NCBI GenBank assembly: GCA_012728015.1
Contig: JAAYFY010000010.1
Span: 1-64,000, forward strand
DNA: 64,000 nucleotides
Source: Clostridiaceae bacterium
GTDB lineage: Bacteria > Bacillota > Clostridia > DSM-8532
Direction of reading: 5' to 3'
The position numbers and the translations under genes are program-made. Positions 46,953 to 56,118 of the stretch are shown here, piece by piece. Under the pieces are notes generated by a model. It saw only the letters and a list, made by a program, of their open reading frames with translations. It ran no database searches and was not told the DNA's origin. The first letter of the stretch is position 1; each line of letters starts with the position of its first letter.

Positions 46953-47420
46953 ATGGCGGTTTTCAGGTTCAGATTGCAAAAGCTGCTCGATTTGAAGCAG
47001 CAGTTGGAGGACAAGATAAAAAACGAACTGGGGCTGGCCATACAAGCCCATGAGCAGGAGAAGGAAAAGCTCGCGTTGATTGACGCGGGCATTTCGCGTT
47101 TGACTGAGGATTTCAGAAAGGCCTGCTCAGGAACGATTCAGCCTGGCAAGATCAAAGAGATAAAGGCCTGGCTCGAGGTCCAGAAGGAGGCCAGGGAGCG
47201 GCAGCTTGAAGCTGTTAAGAGAAGCCGTGAAAATGTCGATAAAATAAGAGCAAGGCTCGTTACCGCAATGCAGGAGAAGAAGGTCCTGGCAAACCTGAAG
47301 GAAAAGGAGTTTGAAAAATTCAGAAAGCAGGAGGAAAGGAACGAGCGGAAGCTTACGGATGAGCTTGTCAGTTACAGGGAGAGCGTAAAAAAGGCCTCCG
47401 AGGAACCGGGAGAGCAATAA
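46953..47420 (+). CDS. fliJ: Flagellar export protein FliJ
   Basis: A 155-residue, almost wholly coiled-coil protein that sits in the FliI ring and activates export. It starts MAVFRFRLQKLLDLKQQLE, typical of the family, and has many lysine and glutamate heptads. It follows fliI after 59 nt. Sequence conservation in FliJ is low, so context carries weight. Confidence 0.9.
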   Translation: MAVFRFRLQKLLDLKQQLEDKIKNELGLAIQAHEQEKEKLALIDAGISRLTEDFRKACSGTIQPGKIKEIKAWLEVQKEARERQLEAVKRSRENVDKIRARLVTAMQEKKVLANLKEKEFEKFRKQEERNERKLTDELVSYRESVKKASEEPGEQ

Positions 47421-47462
47421 ATCACGGACGAGAATTGTTCCCCTTCGCAGGGGAGATAAATA

Positions 47463-48281
47463 ATGGCTGATAAGGCAAAGAATATTTCAAAGAATCCCAA
47501 ACCGACTGGGCGGAGTCCGGAAGGCAAGTCAAGAAAAATTCTGCAGGGATTTCTGGCGGTAATGCTGGCATTGGTTGTTGTCGCCATGGTCTTCTGCGGT
47601 GTTTTTTATATTATTCTGAAAAACAATGTCTATGGTCTGGGAGAAGCCTTCAGGCCGGTATTCCAAAACAATCCAATACTGAAGCTTGCCCTTCCGCCCC
47701 TCCCTGGGGAATTTGATCCGGACGCGCCCGAGAATCTCACCGACGCGGAAATCCGAAAGAAATACGCTGAATACAGGCAGAAGGTGGCCGAACTCACGGC
47801 GCGGCTTGATGAGGCCAATGAACTCATCGGCCAGTATGAGAGCGACCAGAGCGTCCTGGAAGAAAACAGGGTGGTGCTTGAAGCCAACGAGAAATTGCTG
47901 GCGTCCATCGAAAAAGAGCAGGAAAAGCTTGAGCAGCAGAAGCTTGAGGTTACCGAATTGATAGCCTCGGGCAACAAGGAAGGGTTTTTGGAGTACTTTG
48001 CGCAGATAGACCCTGAAACAGCGGAAGCTATATATAAGGAGCTTGCCAGGGAAGATATCAACCGGCAGGTTAAAGCGGAACTGGCCAAGCCCTATGCTGC
48101 CATGGACCCTGCCAGCGCTGCCAGGGTTTTAGCAGAACTGTGGAGCAAGGACCAGGAAACCGCCATTGGCGTGTTTGAAGGATTGAACGCCAATGCCAAG
48201 GCGCAGATCCTTGAGAAGATGGAAGCATCATTGGCAGCCGAGATCACCAAAACCCTCTCCGACAGGATGCTCATCAAATAA
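47463..48281 (+). CDS. MotE-like flagellar protein (MgtE-N-like domain)
   Basis: A 272-residue protein with one membrane helix (about 27-52), a coiled coil (about 95-165) and a C-terminal MgtE-N-like helical domain with YFAQIDPETAEAIYKEL, YAAMDPASAARVLAEL and ILEKMEASLAAEITK. It matches the position of YlxF in Bacillus and of MotE-type chaperones near fliJ and fliK. Likely role in motor or stator assembly, inferred from family and context. RBS GGGGAGAT lies before ATG 47463. Confidence 0.8.
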   Translation: MADKAKNISKNPKPTGRSPEGKSRKILQGFLAVMLALVVVAMVFCGVFYIILKNNVYGLGEAFRPVFQNNPILKLALPPLPGEFDPDAPENLTDAEIRKKYAEYRQKVAELTARLDEANELIGQYESDQSVLEENRVVLEANEKLLASIEKEQEKLEQQKLEVTELIASGNKEGFLEYFAQIDPETAEAIYKELAREDINRQVKAELAKPYAAMDPASAARVLAELWSKDQETAIGVFEGLNANAKAQILEKMEASLAAEITKTLSDRMLIK

Positions 48282-48346
48282 CTGGCATGCTGTATCCGAA
48301 AGGATGAAGGCATAGAAAAATTATGTGCGAAAGGAGGTGAAGGGGG

Positions 48347-49873
48347 ATGGAGAGCAGTATTTTGGCCAGCTTAATGGTATCCGGAACCGCTGCTCCCGGT
48401 AGGAAAGGGATGGTCAGGAAACAGGAAGCCGATGATTCCTTTTCGGGCATCCTTGCGGAAAAGATGCAGGGAAGCAGGAACTCGGGGACAAACAGCGCGA
48501 ACAAGGCTGACAAGGCAGTCGGGACCGGAAGCCGGGACAGACCTGGGACCAGGGTCCGAAAGGATCCAGACCGTGACCAAAGCCCCGACGTGAGCCTGAA
48601 GTCCGCTGCGCCCGAAAGCAGAAGAGATGCTGGAGTAAAGCGCAATATCACGTCCGAAGCGGATATGTCAGCCCACGAAGCAGAAAAGACCGATGAAGCG
48701 AAGAAAAAAGAGCTGATCAATGAGATCATCCTGCTTTTGGAAACGCTATTCGCGGAAAACTACGAGGCACTGTTGGGGCAGAATTCTTTTGGGGAAGCAG
48801 GCGAGGAAACAGCAGAAGCCAGTGATCTTCACCAGCTCATACAGGCATTGCCGGCCGCGCTGGACCGAAGACTGGACAGGCTTCAGGAACTGCTGGACCG
48901 TATTGGTTCCATGGCGAAGGATAATTTGGCACAGGACGGGTTCCTTGCCCTGCTGGATGAAGTTGAGACGCTGATTACAAAGATACAGGACAGCCTGACA
49001 GGCAGGGATGCCATGGGCACGATAGGCGTGATGAAGGGCGGCGAAGACCTGGAAAGCCTGATTTCCCAGCTCCAAAGCCAATGCCAGGAGATTGCCCAAA
49101 GGCTGAGAACCATGCAGGACAGTGAAACACGGGTCAAGTTTCCGGAAGATAGCGAAAAGGCGACTGATCCCATTATTGATTCAGCCGGACAGGTCCAGGA
49201 GGCCGGTAAACCTGAGAGCCCTGCCAGTAGAAGGAATTCCAGGGCTGATAAGGAAACGGCCAGTGTGACTGATAAGACGCATGGGGCGGCGGCTGAAAGG
49301 ATCGGAACACCTGAAAACGCCGAAACCCGGGAAGGGTATGAAACCGCTGCCCATGGACAGCAGGCTCCCGGCACGGGACTTTCCCGCACGCCGGACCTAA
49401 GGGCCGAGCATACAAACTACTACCTTTCCGACAGGCAGATCAGCCAGACCGTCACCAGCCAGGTGACCATGAAAATAAGGCTGATGGCCGGCGAGGACAA
49501 ACAGGAGCTCGAGATGCAGCTGAAGCCCGACAGCCTGGGCAGGCTGAACCTGAAAATCATCCACGAACGCGGACAGGTCCTGGCCAGGATTACGGCCGAG
49601 AATGAGCAGGTCAGATCGATCCTGGAAAACAATATGCAGCTTCTGAAGGACGCCCTTGAGAGGAACGGCTACTCGGTGCAAAGCCTGGAAGTGTCGGTGG
49701 GAAACCAGGACAACGGGAGCAGGCAGACCCGCCGTCGGGAACAAGGCAGGCGGGACCGTGTTGAGGAGCCGGTGGCAGAGAAGGCTTCGGTCGGCGCAAG
49801 GCGGTTATCACCGAGCGGCCTGTACCGGTTGGACATACCGGGAGTTTCGCAGCAGATCGATCTTATAGCATGA
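48347..49873 (+). CDS. fliK: Flagellar hook-length control protein FliK
   Basis: The molecular ruler that measures hook length and triggers the switch of export specificity in FlhB. The 508-residue protein has a poorly conserved, glycine/serine/arginine-rich N-terminus and a conserved Flg_hook domain (about 370-460) with LQLKPDSLGRLNLKI-type sequence (here MQLKPDSLGRLNLKI) and LLKDALERNGYSV. A very strong RBS, AAGGAGGTGA, precedes ATG 48347. Precedes flgD as usual. Confidence 0.93.
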   Translation: MESSILASLMVSGTAAPGRKGMVRKQEADDSFSGILAEKMQGSRNSGTNSANKADKAVGTGSRDRPGTRVRKDPDRDQSPDVSLKSAAPESRRDAGVKRNITSEADMSAHEAEKTDEAKKKELINEIILLLETLFAENYEALLGQNSFGEAGEETAEASDLHQLIQALPAALDRRLDRLQELLDRIGSMAKDNLAQDGFLALLDEVETLITKIQDSLTGRDAMGTIGVMKGGEDLESLISQLQSQCQEIAQRLRTMQDSETRVKFPEDSEKATDPIIDSAGQVQEAGKPESPASRRNSRADKETASVTDKTHGAAAERIGTPENAETREGYETAAHGQQAPGTGLSRTPDLRAEHTNYYLSDRQISQTVTSQVTMKIRLMAGEDKQELEMQLKPDSLGRLNLKIIHERGQVLARITAENEQVRSILENNMQLLKDALERNGYSVQSLEVSVGNQDNGSRQTRRREQGRRDRVEEPVAEKASVGARRLSPSGLYRLDIPGVSQQIDLIA

Positions 49874-49888
49874 GAAAGGGGTGAAAAG

Positions 49889-50932
49889 GTGTCCGAAGTC
49901 AGTACGGTAACAAGTACACAGAAAACAATCGAACAAATCATCGCCGAGCAGGCCAGCAAGTCCAGTAACACAAGAAATACTGGGGAGCTTGGGAAAAACG
50001 ATTTCTTAAAGCTTCTCATAACACAAGTGCAGCACCAGGACCCGCTGGATCCCCAATCCGACACCGACTTCATTGCCCAGATGGCCCAGTTCAGCACCCT
50101 GGAACAAATGCAGAACCTTAACAATGCCTTTTCCATGACCAAGGGCTTTGGCATGATCGGCAAGTATGTAATAGCTCAGACTTCCGACGAGGAAACGGGC
50201 AGGTCCAGCTTTGTTTCAGGCATAGTCGAATCGATCCGGACCAAGGGCGGCATAGTCTATGCCATCGTAGACGGACAGGAGATCGAGATTGACAAGATCA
50301 CCGAGGTTGCCGACACCGCCCTGGGCAGCGCCGGCAGGAGGATATCGGATTACGGCGGGCTGGTGGGTATGCTTGGCAGTGCCTACCTGTTTAACCAGGA
50401 CGGTGACAGGGCTGCCATCAAAGGCATTATATCCTCTCTTGAGCAGAGGATGGATGGAATATATGCCCGCCTGGACGAGGTAGACATCAGGCCTCATAAC
50501 CTGGACATGACAGGCTTTGAGAGCCCGGAGGAATATGTGCTGGCCTATGCGGGCAAGGAGGTTACGGTCAGGTATAAAGATCCTGAATCTGATACGGTGG
50601 TGAAGATAACCGGCACGCTGCGGGACGGCTATCTGGATGACAGCGAAAGGCTGCATTTGATCCTTGACGGTGTCGCTCTTCCTGTAGAAACCATATACTC
50701 AACTGAAAGGGTTGACCTCTACTCGAGCGAACACATGCTTCTCCAGCAGATCCTTTACATACTCCGGGACAAACTGGGTGTGGGGAATGAGGACACGAAC
50801 CCGGAGCAGGAGACCGGTGAGCCAGGTGCCGTGACCGAGCCGGAGCAGGAAAACGGTGAGCCTGATGGCGTAACCGAACCGCATCCGGCTGAAGCCGAAA
50901 CCCAGACCGGTTCGGAAGGAGGGGTTGGATGA
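49889..50932 (+). CDS. flgD: Flagellar hook capping protein FlgD
   Basis: A scaffold for hook assembly. The conserved N-terminus NDFLKLLITQVQHQDPLDPQ and FIAQMAQFSTLEQMQNL is intact. At 347 residues it is longer than most FlgD: after the hook-cap region there is an extra domain (about 200-300) and an acidic tail with repeated GEP-VTEP units ending GSEGGVG. GTG 49889 has RBS AAAGGGGTG. Its stop overlaps the next gene (ATGA). Confidence 0.92.
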   Translation: MSEVSTVTSTQKTIEQIIAEQASKSSNTRNTGELGKNDFLKLLITQVQHQDPLDPQSDTDFIAQMAQFSTLEQMQNLNNAFSMTKGFGMIGKYVIAQTSDEETGRSSFVSGIVESIRTKGGIVYAIVDGQEIEIDKITEVADTALGSAGRRISDYGGLVGMLGSAYLFNQDGDRAAIKGIISSLEQRMDGIYARLDEVDIRPHNLDMTGFESPEEYVLAYAGKEVTVRYKDPESDTVVKITGTLRDGYLDDSERLHLILDGVALPVETIYSTERVDLYSSEHMLLQQILYILRDKLGVGNEDTNPEQETGEPGAVTEPEQENGEPDGVTEPHPAEAETQTGSEGGVG

Positions 50933-51312
50933 ACATCAACAAGCCTGTTCAAAGCATTAACCAATACCTGAACACTGTCCCGAAACCGGCGGCCGGACGA
51001 GTGAAGACCCAGGCCGAAGAGTTTTCAAGCATCCTGAGCCAGAAGCTCAGCCAGGGCAGGGATGTGAAGATTTCGAAACACGCGGCTATGAGGCTGGAAT
51101 CCAGGGATATCAGCCTGGATGCCCAAAGGCTTGAAAAACTGAGGACAGCGGTTGACAGGGCCCAGGCCAGGGGAGTAAGGGATTCGCTGGTGGTGATGGA
51201 AGATGTGGCGCTTGTTGTGAACGTTCCCAACAGGACCGTTATTACGGCTGTGAAACAGAGCGAACTGAAGGACAATATCTTTACCAATATCGACGGAGCG
51301 GTTTTTACTTGA
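50929..51312 (+). CDS. Flagellar operon protein, TIGR02530-type
   Basis: A 127-residue protein conserved in many Bacillota flagellar operons between flgD and flgE. The core is VKISKHAAMRLESRDISLDA followed by SLVVMEDVALVVNVPNRTVITA. Its function is unknown; an assistant role in hook assembly is inferred from context. The ATG overlaps the flgD stop by 4 nt. Confidence 0.86.
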   Translation: MNINKPVQSINQYLNTVPKPAAGRVKTQAEEFSSILSQKLSQGRDVKISKHAAMRLESRDISLDAQRLEKLRTAVDRAQARGVRDSLVVMEDVALVVNVPNRTVITAVKQSELKDNIFTNIDGAVFT

Positions 51313-51421
51313 GTATAATCCGCAGATTAAAGCATTTGGAACCAACTATTCAGCCGGACCCTTCCGGGAGGCTGATCGTTTCTGAATGACAGACGAAGCG
51401 AAAACGGGAGGTTGATAATTT

Positions 51422-52873
51422 ATGATGATGTCCATGTTTTCAAGCGTTTCAGGCTTGAAATCACACCAAATCAAAATGGACGTAATAGGCAACAATATTG
51501 CCAATGTGAACACCATCGGCTTCAAGGGAGCCAGGGCGACATTCCAGGAAATCTTCTCACAGACTCTTTCATCGGGCGGAGCTCCTGATCTCATGACCGG
51601 CAGGGGCGGAACCAACCCCATGCAGATCGGTCTTGGCATGAACGTGGATGCCATATCCACCGATATGGGGCGGGGCAGCGTGCAGCGCACCGAAAGCCCT
51701 ACCGACCTTTCCATAGAGGGCGAGGGCTTCTTTGTGGTCAGGAGCGGAAATGAAGGGGCTTACACCTTTACCCGGGCAGGGAATTTCACCATTGACAAAG
51801 CCGGGAACCTGGTTACATCCACCGGCAAGAATGTCTACGGCTGGATGCGATACGTCTATGGGGACAACGGTTATGAGTTTGATACCCAGGAACCCATAAG
51901 GCCGATCAATCTCTATGAGGACATCTACAACATGAACAAGCGCATCATAGCGGCCAAGGCCACCACCGAGGCGATACTTTCCGGCAACCTGGACGCCACC
52001 AGGCCGGCGATATTCGGAACTACAACCAGCAATGAACCTGTACCTGTCACTGATGAATATTTGGCTGACGGAACAGCGTCTGCTGATGGGGATGGAATAC
52101 CGGATGTGGACGGACAGAATGTAGATCCTCACTTCATCGTCCCCATAAATGTCTACGACGACCTTGGCAACGAGTACAAGATCAACCTGAAGTTCTGGAA
52201 GACCTATGTGTATTACAACGAGAGCGAAGATCCGGATATGCGTATGACCCAGTGGTACTACCTGGTGGATCCCGCCAACGGCGCTACGGCCGAGTCGAGT
52301 GATGAGACTATCGCCTCGGGCTACCTGTGCTTTGACTCCCAGGGCAGGATTGTTACCACAGACACCAATTTCCCCATATCGGCCGATTTCGTGCTTAAAC
52401 CCGCGCCTGAAACAGGAGCAGGCCCGTTCACCGTCAGGCTGGACATGAGGCAGCTGTCCCAGTATGCCGACGATTCGTCGGTGAAACCCATGCGGGTGGA
52501 CGGCTATCCTCCCGGAACCCTGGTGACCTTTAGCATAGGTGATGATGGAGTCATTACCGGCGTTTACGACAACGGCCGGCAACAGCCGCTGGGCCTGATC
52601 GCACTGGCGACCTTCGAGAACCCGGCCGGTCTGGAAAAAGTGGGAGCCAACGAGTTCAGGCAGACCACCAACTCCGGCGATTTCAAGCTCCCGAATAAGC
52701 CGGGCACCAGCGGCGCGGGAACCCTGGTCCCCGGAACCCTCGAAATGTCCAACGTGGACCTGGCGGGGCAGTTTACCGATATGATCATCACCCAGAGAGG
52801 CTTCCAGGCCAACAGCAGGGTTCTGACAACTTCTGACGAGATTCTCCAGGAACTTGCCAACCTGAAACGGTAA
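51422..52873 (+). CDS. flgE: Flagellar hook protein FlgE
   Basis: The hook subunit, exported through the flagellar type III apparatus. The 483-residue protein has the N-terminal rod-like motif MFSSVSGLKSHQIKMDVIGN with NIANVNTIGFKGAR, a variable middle domain and the C-terminal motif QRGFQANSRVLTTSDEILQ. RBS GGGAGGT lies upstream of ATG 51422. It is followed by three hairpins before flbD. Confidence 0.95.
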   Translation: MMMSMFSSVSGLKSHQIKMDVIGNNIANVNTIGFKGARATFQEIFSQTLSSGGAPDLMTGRGGTNPMQIGLGMNVDAISTDMGRGSVQRTESPTDLSIEGEGFFVVRSGNEGAYTFTRAGNFTIDKAGNLVTSTGKNVYGWMRYVYGDNGYEFDTQEPIRPINLYEDIYNMNKRIIAAKATTEAILSGNLDATRPAIFGTTTSNEPVPVTDEYLADGTASADGDGIPDVDGQNVDPHFIVPINVYDDLGNEYKINLKFWKTYVYYNESEDPDMRMTQWYYLVDPANGATAESSDETIASGYLCFDSQGRIVTTDTNFPISADFVLKPAPETGAGPFTVRLDMRQLSQYADDSSVKPMRVDGYPPGTLVTFSIGDDGVITGVYDNGRQQPLGLIALATFENPAGLEKVGANEFRQTTNSGDFKLPNKPGTSGAGTLVPGTLEMSNVDLAGQFTDMIITQRGFQANSRVLTTSDEILQELANLKR

Positions 52874-52884
52874 TGGAGGGCATT

Positions 52885-52974
52885 AAGGGCCGGTTGTAAG
52901 CCGGCCCTTCCCGGCTGCTGCCGGGCATGTCCGGCAGCAGCCGGGGATCCCTGCTTGGCAGGCGGTTTCGCCTG
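52885..52974 (+). other. Three consecutive hairpins between flgE and flbD
   Basis: Hairpin 1: AAGGGCCGG (52885-52893) with CCGGCCCTT (52901-52909). Hairpin 2: 15-bp perfect stem 52910-52924 with 52931-52945, core GGCTGCTGCC/GGCAGCAGCC, loop GCATGT. Hairpin 3: CAGGCG (52959-52964) with CGCCTG (52969-52974). No T-tract follows any of them. They may protect the flgE message or partly reduce downstream expression. Confidence 0.75.
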
Positions 52975-52994
52975 ATAAACGGAGGTGCGAATAT

Positions 52995-53219
52995 ATGATC
53001 AAAGTTTCAAGATTCAACGGCACCAGCTTTGTCATCAACTGTGAGTGGATTGAAACGGTGGAATCCACCCCTGATACCGTCATAACCCTTGTCAACGGGA
53101 AGAAGTACGTGGTGAATGAGGGTGTTGATGATATAATTAATATGGTAATAGATTATAAGCGGAGAGCGGGGTTTATCCACAGACCAATTAATCCGTTGCA
53201 GGAAAATGACGATAAATGA
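52995..53219 (+). CDS. flbD: Flagellar protein FlbD
   Basis: A 74-residue protein of the FlbD family, located after flgE as in many Bacillota. It begins MIKVSRFNGTSFVINCEWIETVE and has VTLVNGKKYVV-type sequence (here ITLVNGKKYVVNEGVDDI). Function is not well defined, perhaps in hook export. RBS GGAGGTG is 8 nt before ATG 52995. Confidence 0.88.
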   Translation: MIKVSRFNGTSFVINCEWIETVESTPDTVITLVNGKKYVVNEGVDDIINMVIDYKRRAGFIHRPINPLQENDDK

Positions 53220-53250
53220 CATAGAATAGTAAAAAAAGGGGTGTCCCGAT

Positions 53251-53787
53251 TTGCAGGGTAAGTCTTTGTATGCCATATTGATTTCCATTATCGCGGTTCT
53301 CGCGCTGGCGCTGGCCGTGATGGTAATCTTTTTGTTCGCCACCTATAACCGCATAAATACCAGCCCGGAGGCCAACAATGTCAAAGACTTGCCTCAGCAG
53401 ACCAGGGAAGTGCCTCCTGAAGAAGAGGCAAGGCTTAATCTTTATGCCATGGAAGACGGGACCGGCGGCGACGCCATTTTCAACCTGAAATCCTCTCCCG
53501 CCCATGAAAACAGCTTCCTGAAGGCTTCCATCACCATTGTTTACGACGCGGGAGAGAAGAGAAAACATCTGGAATCCCGCACCGAGCTGGTGAAGAACTG
53601 CGTCGGCGAGTTCAAGGAGGCGTGCATAGAGTATTTCAGAAGCCAGACTTTCGAACAGCTCACCGATGAAGCCGCCATGGAAAAGGCGAGGGATGCCCTG
53701 AGGAATAAGTTTAATGGTATAGTGTCCAAAAGAACCGACGAGCGGATAATTCTTCGGGTTATCTTTGAAGATTGGATAGTACAGTAA
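53251..53787 (+). CDS. fliL: Flagellar basal body-associated protein FliL
   Basis: A stator-associated membrane protein. One N-terminal membrane helix (about 7-30), then an extracytoplasmic domain ending in RVIFEDWIVQ, typical of FliL. 178 residues. TTG 53251 has RBS AAGGGGTG. In most clostridia motA and motB sit between flbD and fliL; here only 31 nt separate them. Confidence 0.88.
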   Translation: MQGKSLYAILISIIAVLALALAVMVIFLFATYNRINTSPEANNVKDLPQQTREVPPEEEARLNLYAMEDGTGGDAIFNLKSSPAHENSFLKASITIVYDAGEKRKHLESRTELVKNCVGEFKEACIEYFRSQTFEQLTDEAAMEKARDALRNKFNGIVSKRTDERIILRVIFEDWIVQ

Positions 53788-53804
53788 TGGGAGGCGAGCA
53801 GGCT

Positions 53805-54791
53805 GTGGGAGATATTCTTTCCCAAAACGAAATAGACAGGCTGCTTGCGCAGCTAAATGCGGGAGAGCTTGATGTCAAGGAGTTTTCCAAGGAGACCACC
53901 GAGAAGAAGGTACGCAACCATGATTTCAGGCGCCCCAGCAAGTTTGCCAAGGACCACATCCGGACCCTCAATATCATCAATGAGAACTATGCCCGGCTGC
54001 TTACAAACTTCCTGTCCGGGTACCTGAGGACGCTGGTCCAGGTGGACGTCCAAACCGTGCAGCCGCTCCAATACTCGGAATTCACAAACTCCATAGCCAA
54101 CCCGGCAGTTCTGGGAATTGTAAATTTTGACCCGTTGCCCGGATCCATCATCTTTGAGATCAACCCTTCCATCGCATACTCCCTGATCGACAGGATCCTT
54201 GGGGGCAAGGGAATAGGGATTGACAGGGTAAGAGGTTTTACCGATATAGAACTCGCCATACTCATGAGGCTAATGACCCAGATGCTGTCGCTTATGAAGG
54301 AGCCCTGGGAGAATGTCACTGAGATCAGGCCTTCACTTGACAGGATTGAAACCAACGCGCAGTTTGCGCAGCTGATGTCTCCCAATGAGATGGTGGCTCT
54401 GGTTACCTTCACCGCGAAGATTGGTGAGGTTGAAGGTTTTTTTAACGTATGTATTCCCCATATGGTGGTAGAGCCTGTTATGCCGAAGCTGTCCACTAAG
54501 CTGTGGTTCTCCCTGATTGAGAAGGGATCTACTGAGGAATCAAGGGAGTCCATAGAAATAAAGGTAAGGGAAACCGCCATTCCCGTAATTGCGGTCCTCG
54601 GAAAAACCACACTATCGGTACAGGAATTCCTGATGCTTCAGGAGGGGGACGTACTAATGCTGAATACCGGCATCAACGGCAAGCTGGAGGTATATGCCGG
54701 GGACATCCTGAAGTTTTATGGAAAACCTGGCGTGAGGAACAAGAAAAATGCCGTTAAGATAACCGAAATAGTCAGATCGGAGGATGATTAA
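53805..54791 (+). CDS. fliM: Flagellar motor switch protein FliM
   Basis: C-ring protein that binds CheY-P and switches rotation. GTG 53805 gives the canonical N-terminal CheY-P-binding segment MGDILSQNEIDRLLAQL; the frame extends upstream to 53787 or 53772 without the right RBS, whereas GGGAGG (53789-53794) is 10 nt before this GTG. The middle CheC-like domain includes LGGKGIGIDRVRGFTDIE and the C-terminus a SpoA-type domain. 328 residues. Confidence 0.95.
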   Translation: MGDILSQNEIDRLLAQLNAGELDVKEFSKETTEKKVRNHDFRRPSKFAKDHIRTLNIINENYARLLTNFLSGYLRTLVQVDVQTVQPLQYSEFTNSIANPAVLGIVNFDPLPGSIIFEINPSIAYSLIDRILGGKGIGIDRVRGFTDIELAILMRLMTQMLSLMKEPWENVTEIRPSLDRIETNAQFAQLMSPNEMVALVTFTAKIGEVEGFFNVCIPHMVVEPVMPKLSTKLWFSLIEKGSTEESRESIEIKVRETAIPVIAVLGKTTLSVQEFLMLQEGDVLMLNTGINGKLEVYAGDILKFYGKPGVRNKKNAVKITEIVRSEDD

Positions 54792-56009
54792 ATGGGCGAT
54801 ATGTTGTCGCAGGAAGAAATTGATGCCCTGCTTCATGGAGTAAGTTCTGAAGATGAGAGTCCAAATGAGGAGAAGACCGATTCCCCTGCCGGATCTGAGG
54901 ATACGTTGCTGACACCTGAGGAGATCGATGCCCTGGGTGAAATCGGTAATATAAGCATGGGTACATCGGCAACTACCTTGTACGCCCTGCTTGGCCAAAA
55001 AGTGAGGATTACCACGCCGCGGGTCGAAGTGACCACATGGGATGAGATCGCCAAGCTTTTTGTCAAGCCTTTTGTGGCTGTTAAAGTGCAGTATGTCAAC
55101 GGACTTGAAGGGGCTAACCTGTTGATTGTTAAGGAAGAAGATGTCAAGGTCATCACCGATCTCATGATGGGTGGTGATGGCTTGAGCAACGTCTCAGGCG
55201 AACTCACAGAACTTCATCTGAGCGCCATATCCGAGGCCATGAACCAGATGATAGGTTCTGCTTCCACCTCCCTTTCATCCATGTTTGACAAAAGGGTTGA
55301 CATATCTCCCCCCGAATCCACGCTGGTTGATGGGGCTTCCAACATAGACAGGATCAAGATAGATACCGACTCCTCCATCGTCATGGTCAGTTTCAAGCTC
55401 CAGGTGGGAGACCTTTTAGACAGCGAGATCATGCAGCTTTTGCCCATTCCGTTTGCCAAAAGCATGGTGGTAAACCTTATGGACAAGAACAAACTAAAAC
55501 CCGCCGGAGAAGCCGGAGAAACGCAGGAGCCGCCCGCACAGGCGCAGGAACCTCCGGCTGGGCAGCCCCAGGCTCAGCAGCCGCAACAGGTTCCACCGCA
55601 AATGCCGTCCCCGACGCCACAGTACTCCCAGCCTGTTCAGCCGGCACCGGGCTACGGCATGCAGACGCCGCCCGCGGGGCGCCCTCAGCTGCCTGCTGTT
55701 CCTGTCAACGTGCAACCGGCACAGTTCCAGTCATTTGAAGATGAGGAGTTTGTTTACGATTCCAATAATATTGGGCTTCTCATGGACGTTCCTCTCCAGA
55801 TTTCGGTTGAGCTTGGCCGCACCAGGAAGAAAATAAGGGAAATACTTGATTTCGGGCAGGGGTCCATCATTGAGCTGGACAAGCTGGCCGGCGAGCCTGT
55901 GGACATCCTGGTGAACGGCAAGGTCATCGCAAAGGGAGAAGTGGTTGTAATCGACGAGAGCTTTGGTGTGCGCATAACCGATATTCTTCATCCTTCAAAA
56001 AGACTTTAA
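54792..56009 (+). CDS. fliY: Flagellar switch phosphatase FliY (FliN domain)
   Basis: A C-ring protein that dephosphorylates CheY-P and has a FliN domain. The 405 residues begin with a FliM-like segment SQEEIDALLHG. The CheC-like domain has two intact active-site motifs: DALGEIGN (D46, E50, N53, with P 23 residues later) and SAISEAMN (S144, E148, N151, likewise). Residues about 237-312 are a proline/glutamine-rich linker and the SpoA/FliN domain follows. ATG 54792 abuts the fliM stop. Confidence 0.94.
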   Translation: MGDMLSQEEIDALLHGVSSEDESPNEEKTDSPAGSEDTLLTPEEIDALGEIGNISMGTSATTLYALLGQKVRITTPRVEVTTWDEIAKLFVKPFVAVKVQYVNGLEGANLLIVKEEDVKVITDLMMGGDGLSNVSGELTELHLSAISEAMNQMIGSASTSLSSMFDKRVDISPPESTLVDGASNIDRIKIDTDSSIVMVSFKLQVGDLLDSEIMQLLPIPFAKSMVVNLMDKNKLKPAGEAGETQEPPAQAQEPPAGQPQAQQPQQVPPQMPSPTPQYSQPVQPAPGYGMQTPPAGRPQLPAVPVNVQPAQFQSFEDEEFVYDSNNIGLLMDVPLQISVELGRTRKKIREILDFGQGSIIELDKLAGEPVDILVNGKVIAKGEVVVIDESFGVRITDILHPSKRL

Positions 56010-56051
56010 ATTTGTCAATATATCATATATAATCGTATTAGCCGTATATAA

Positions 56052-56081
56052 TTGATAAATTTCGGTATATAGTGGTATGAT
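56052..56081 (+). promoter_or_regulatory. Internal promoter before cheY
   Basis: TTGATA (56052-56057) and TATGAT (56076-56081), 18 nt apart, about 38 nt before cheY, in an A/T-rich 109-nt gap. Suggests an extra start for cheY and downstream export genes. Confidence 0.5.
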
Positions 56082-56118
56082 TTTATGTGGATAGACTTTT
56101 AAGGAGAGGATATGACCT

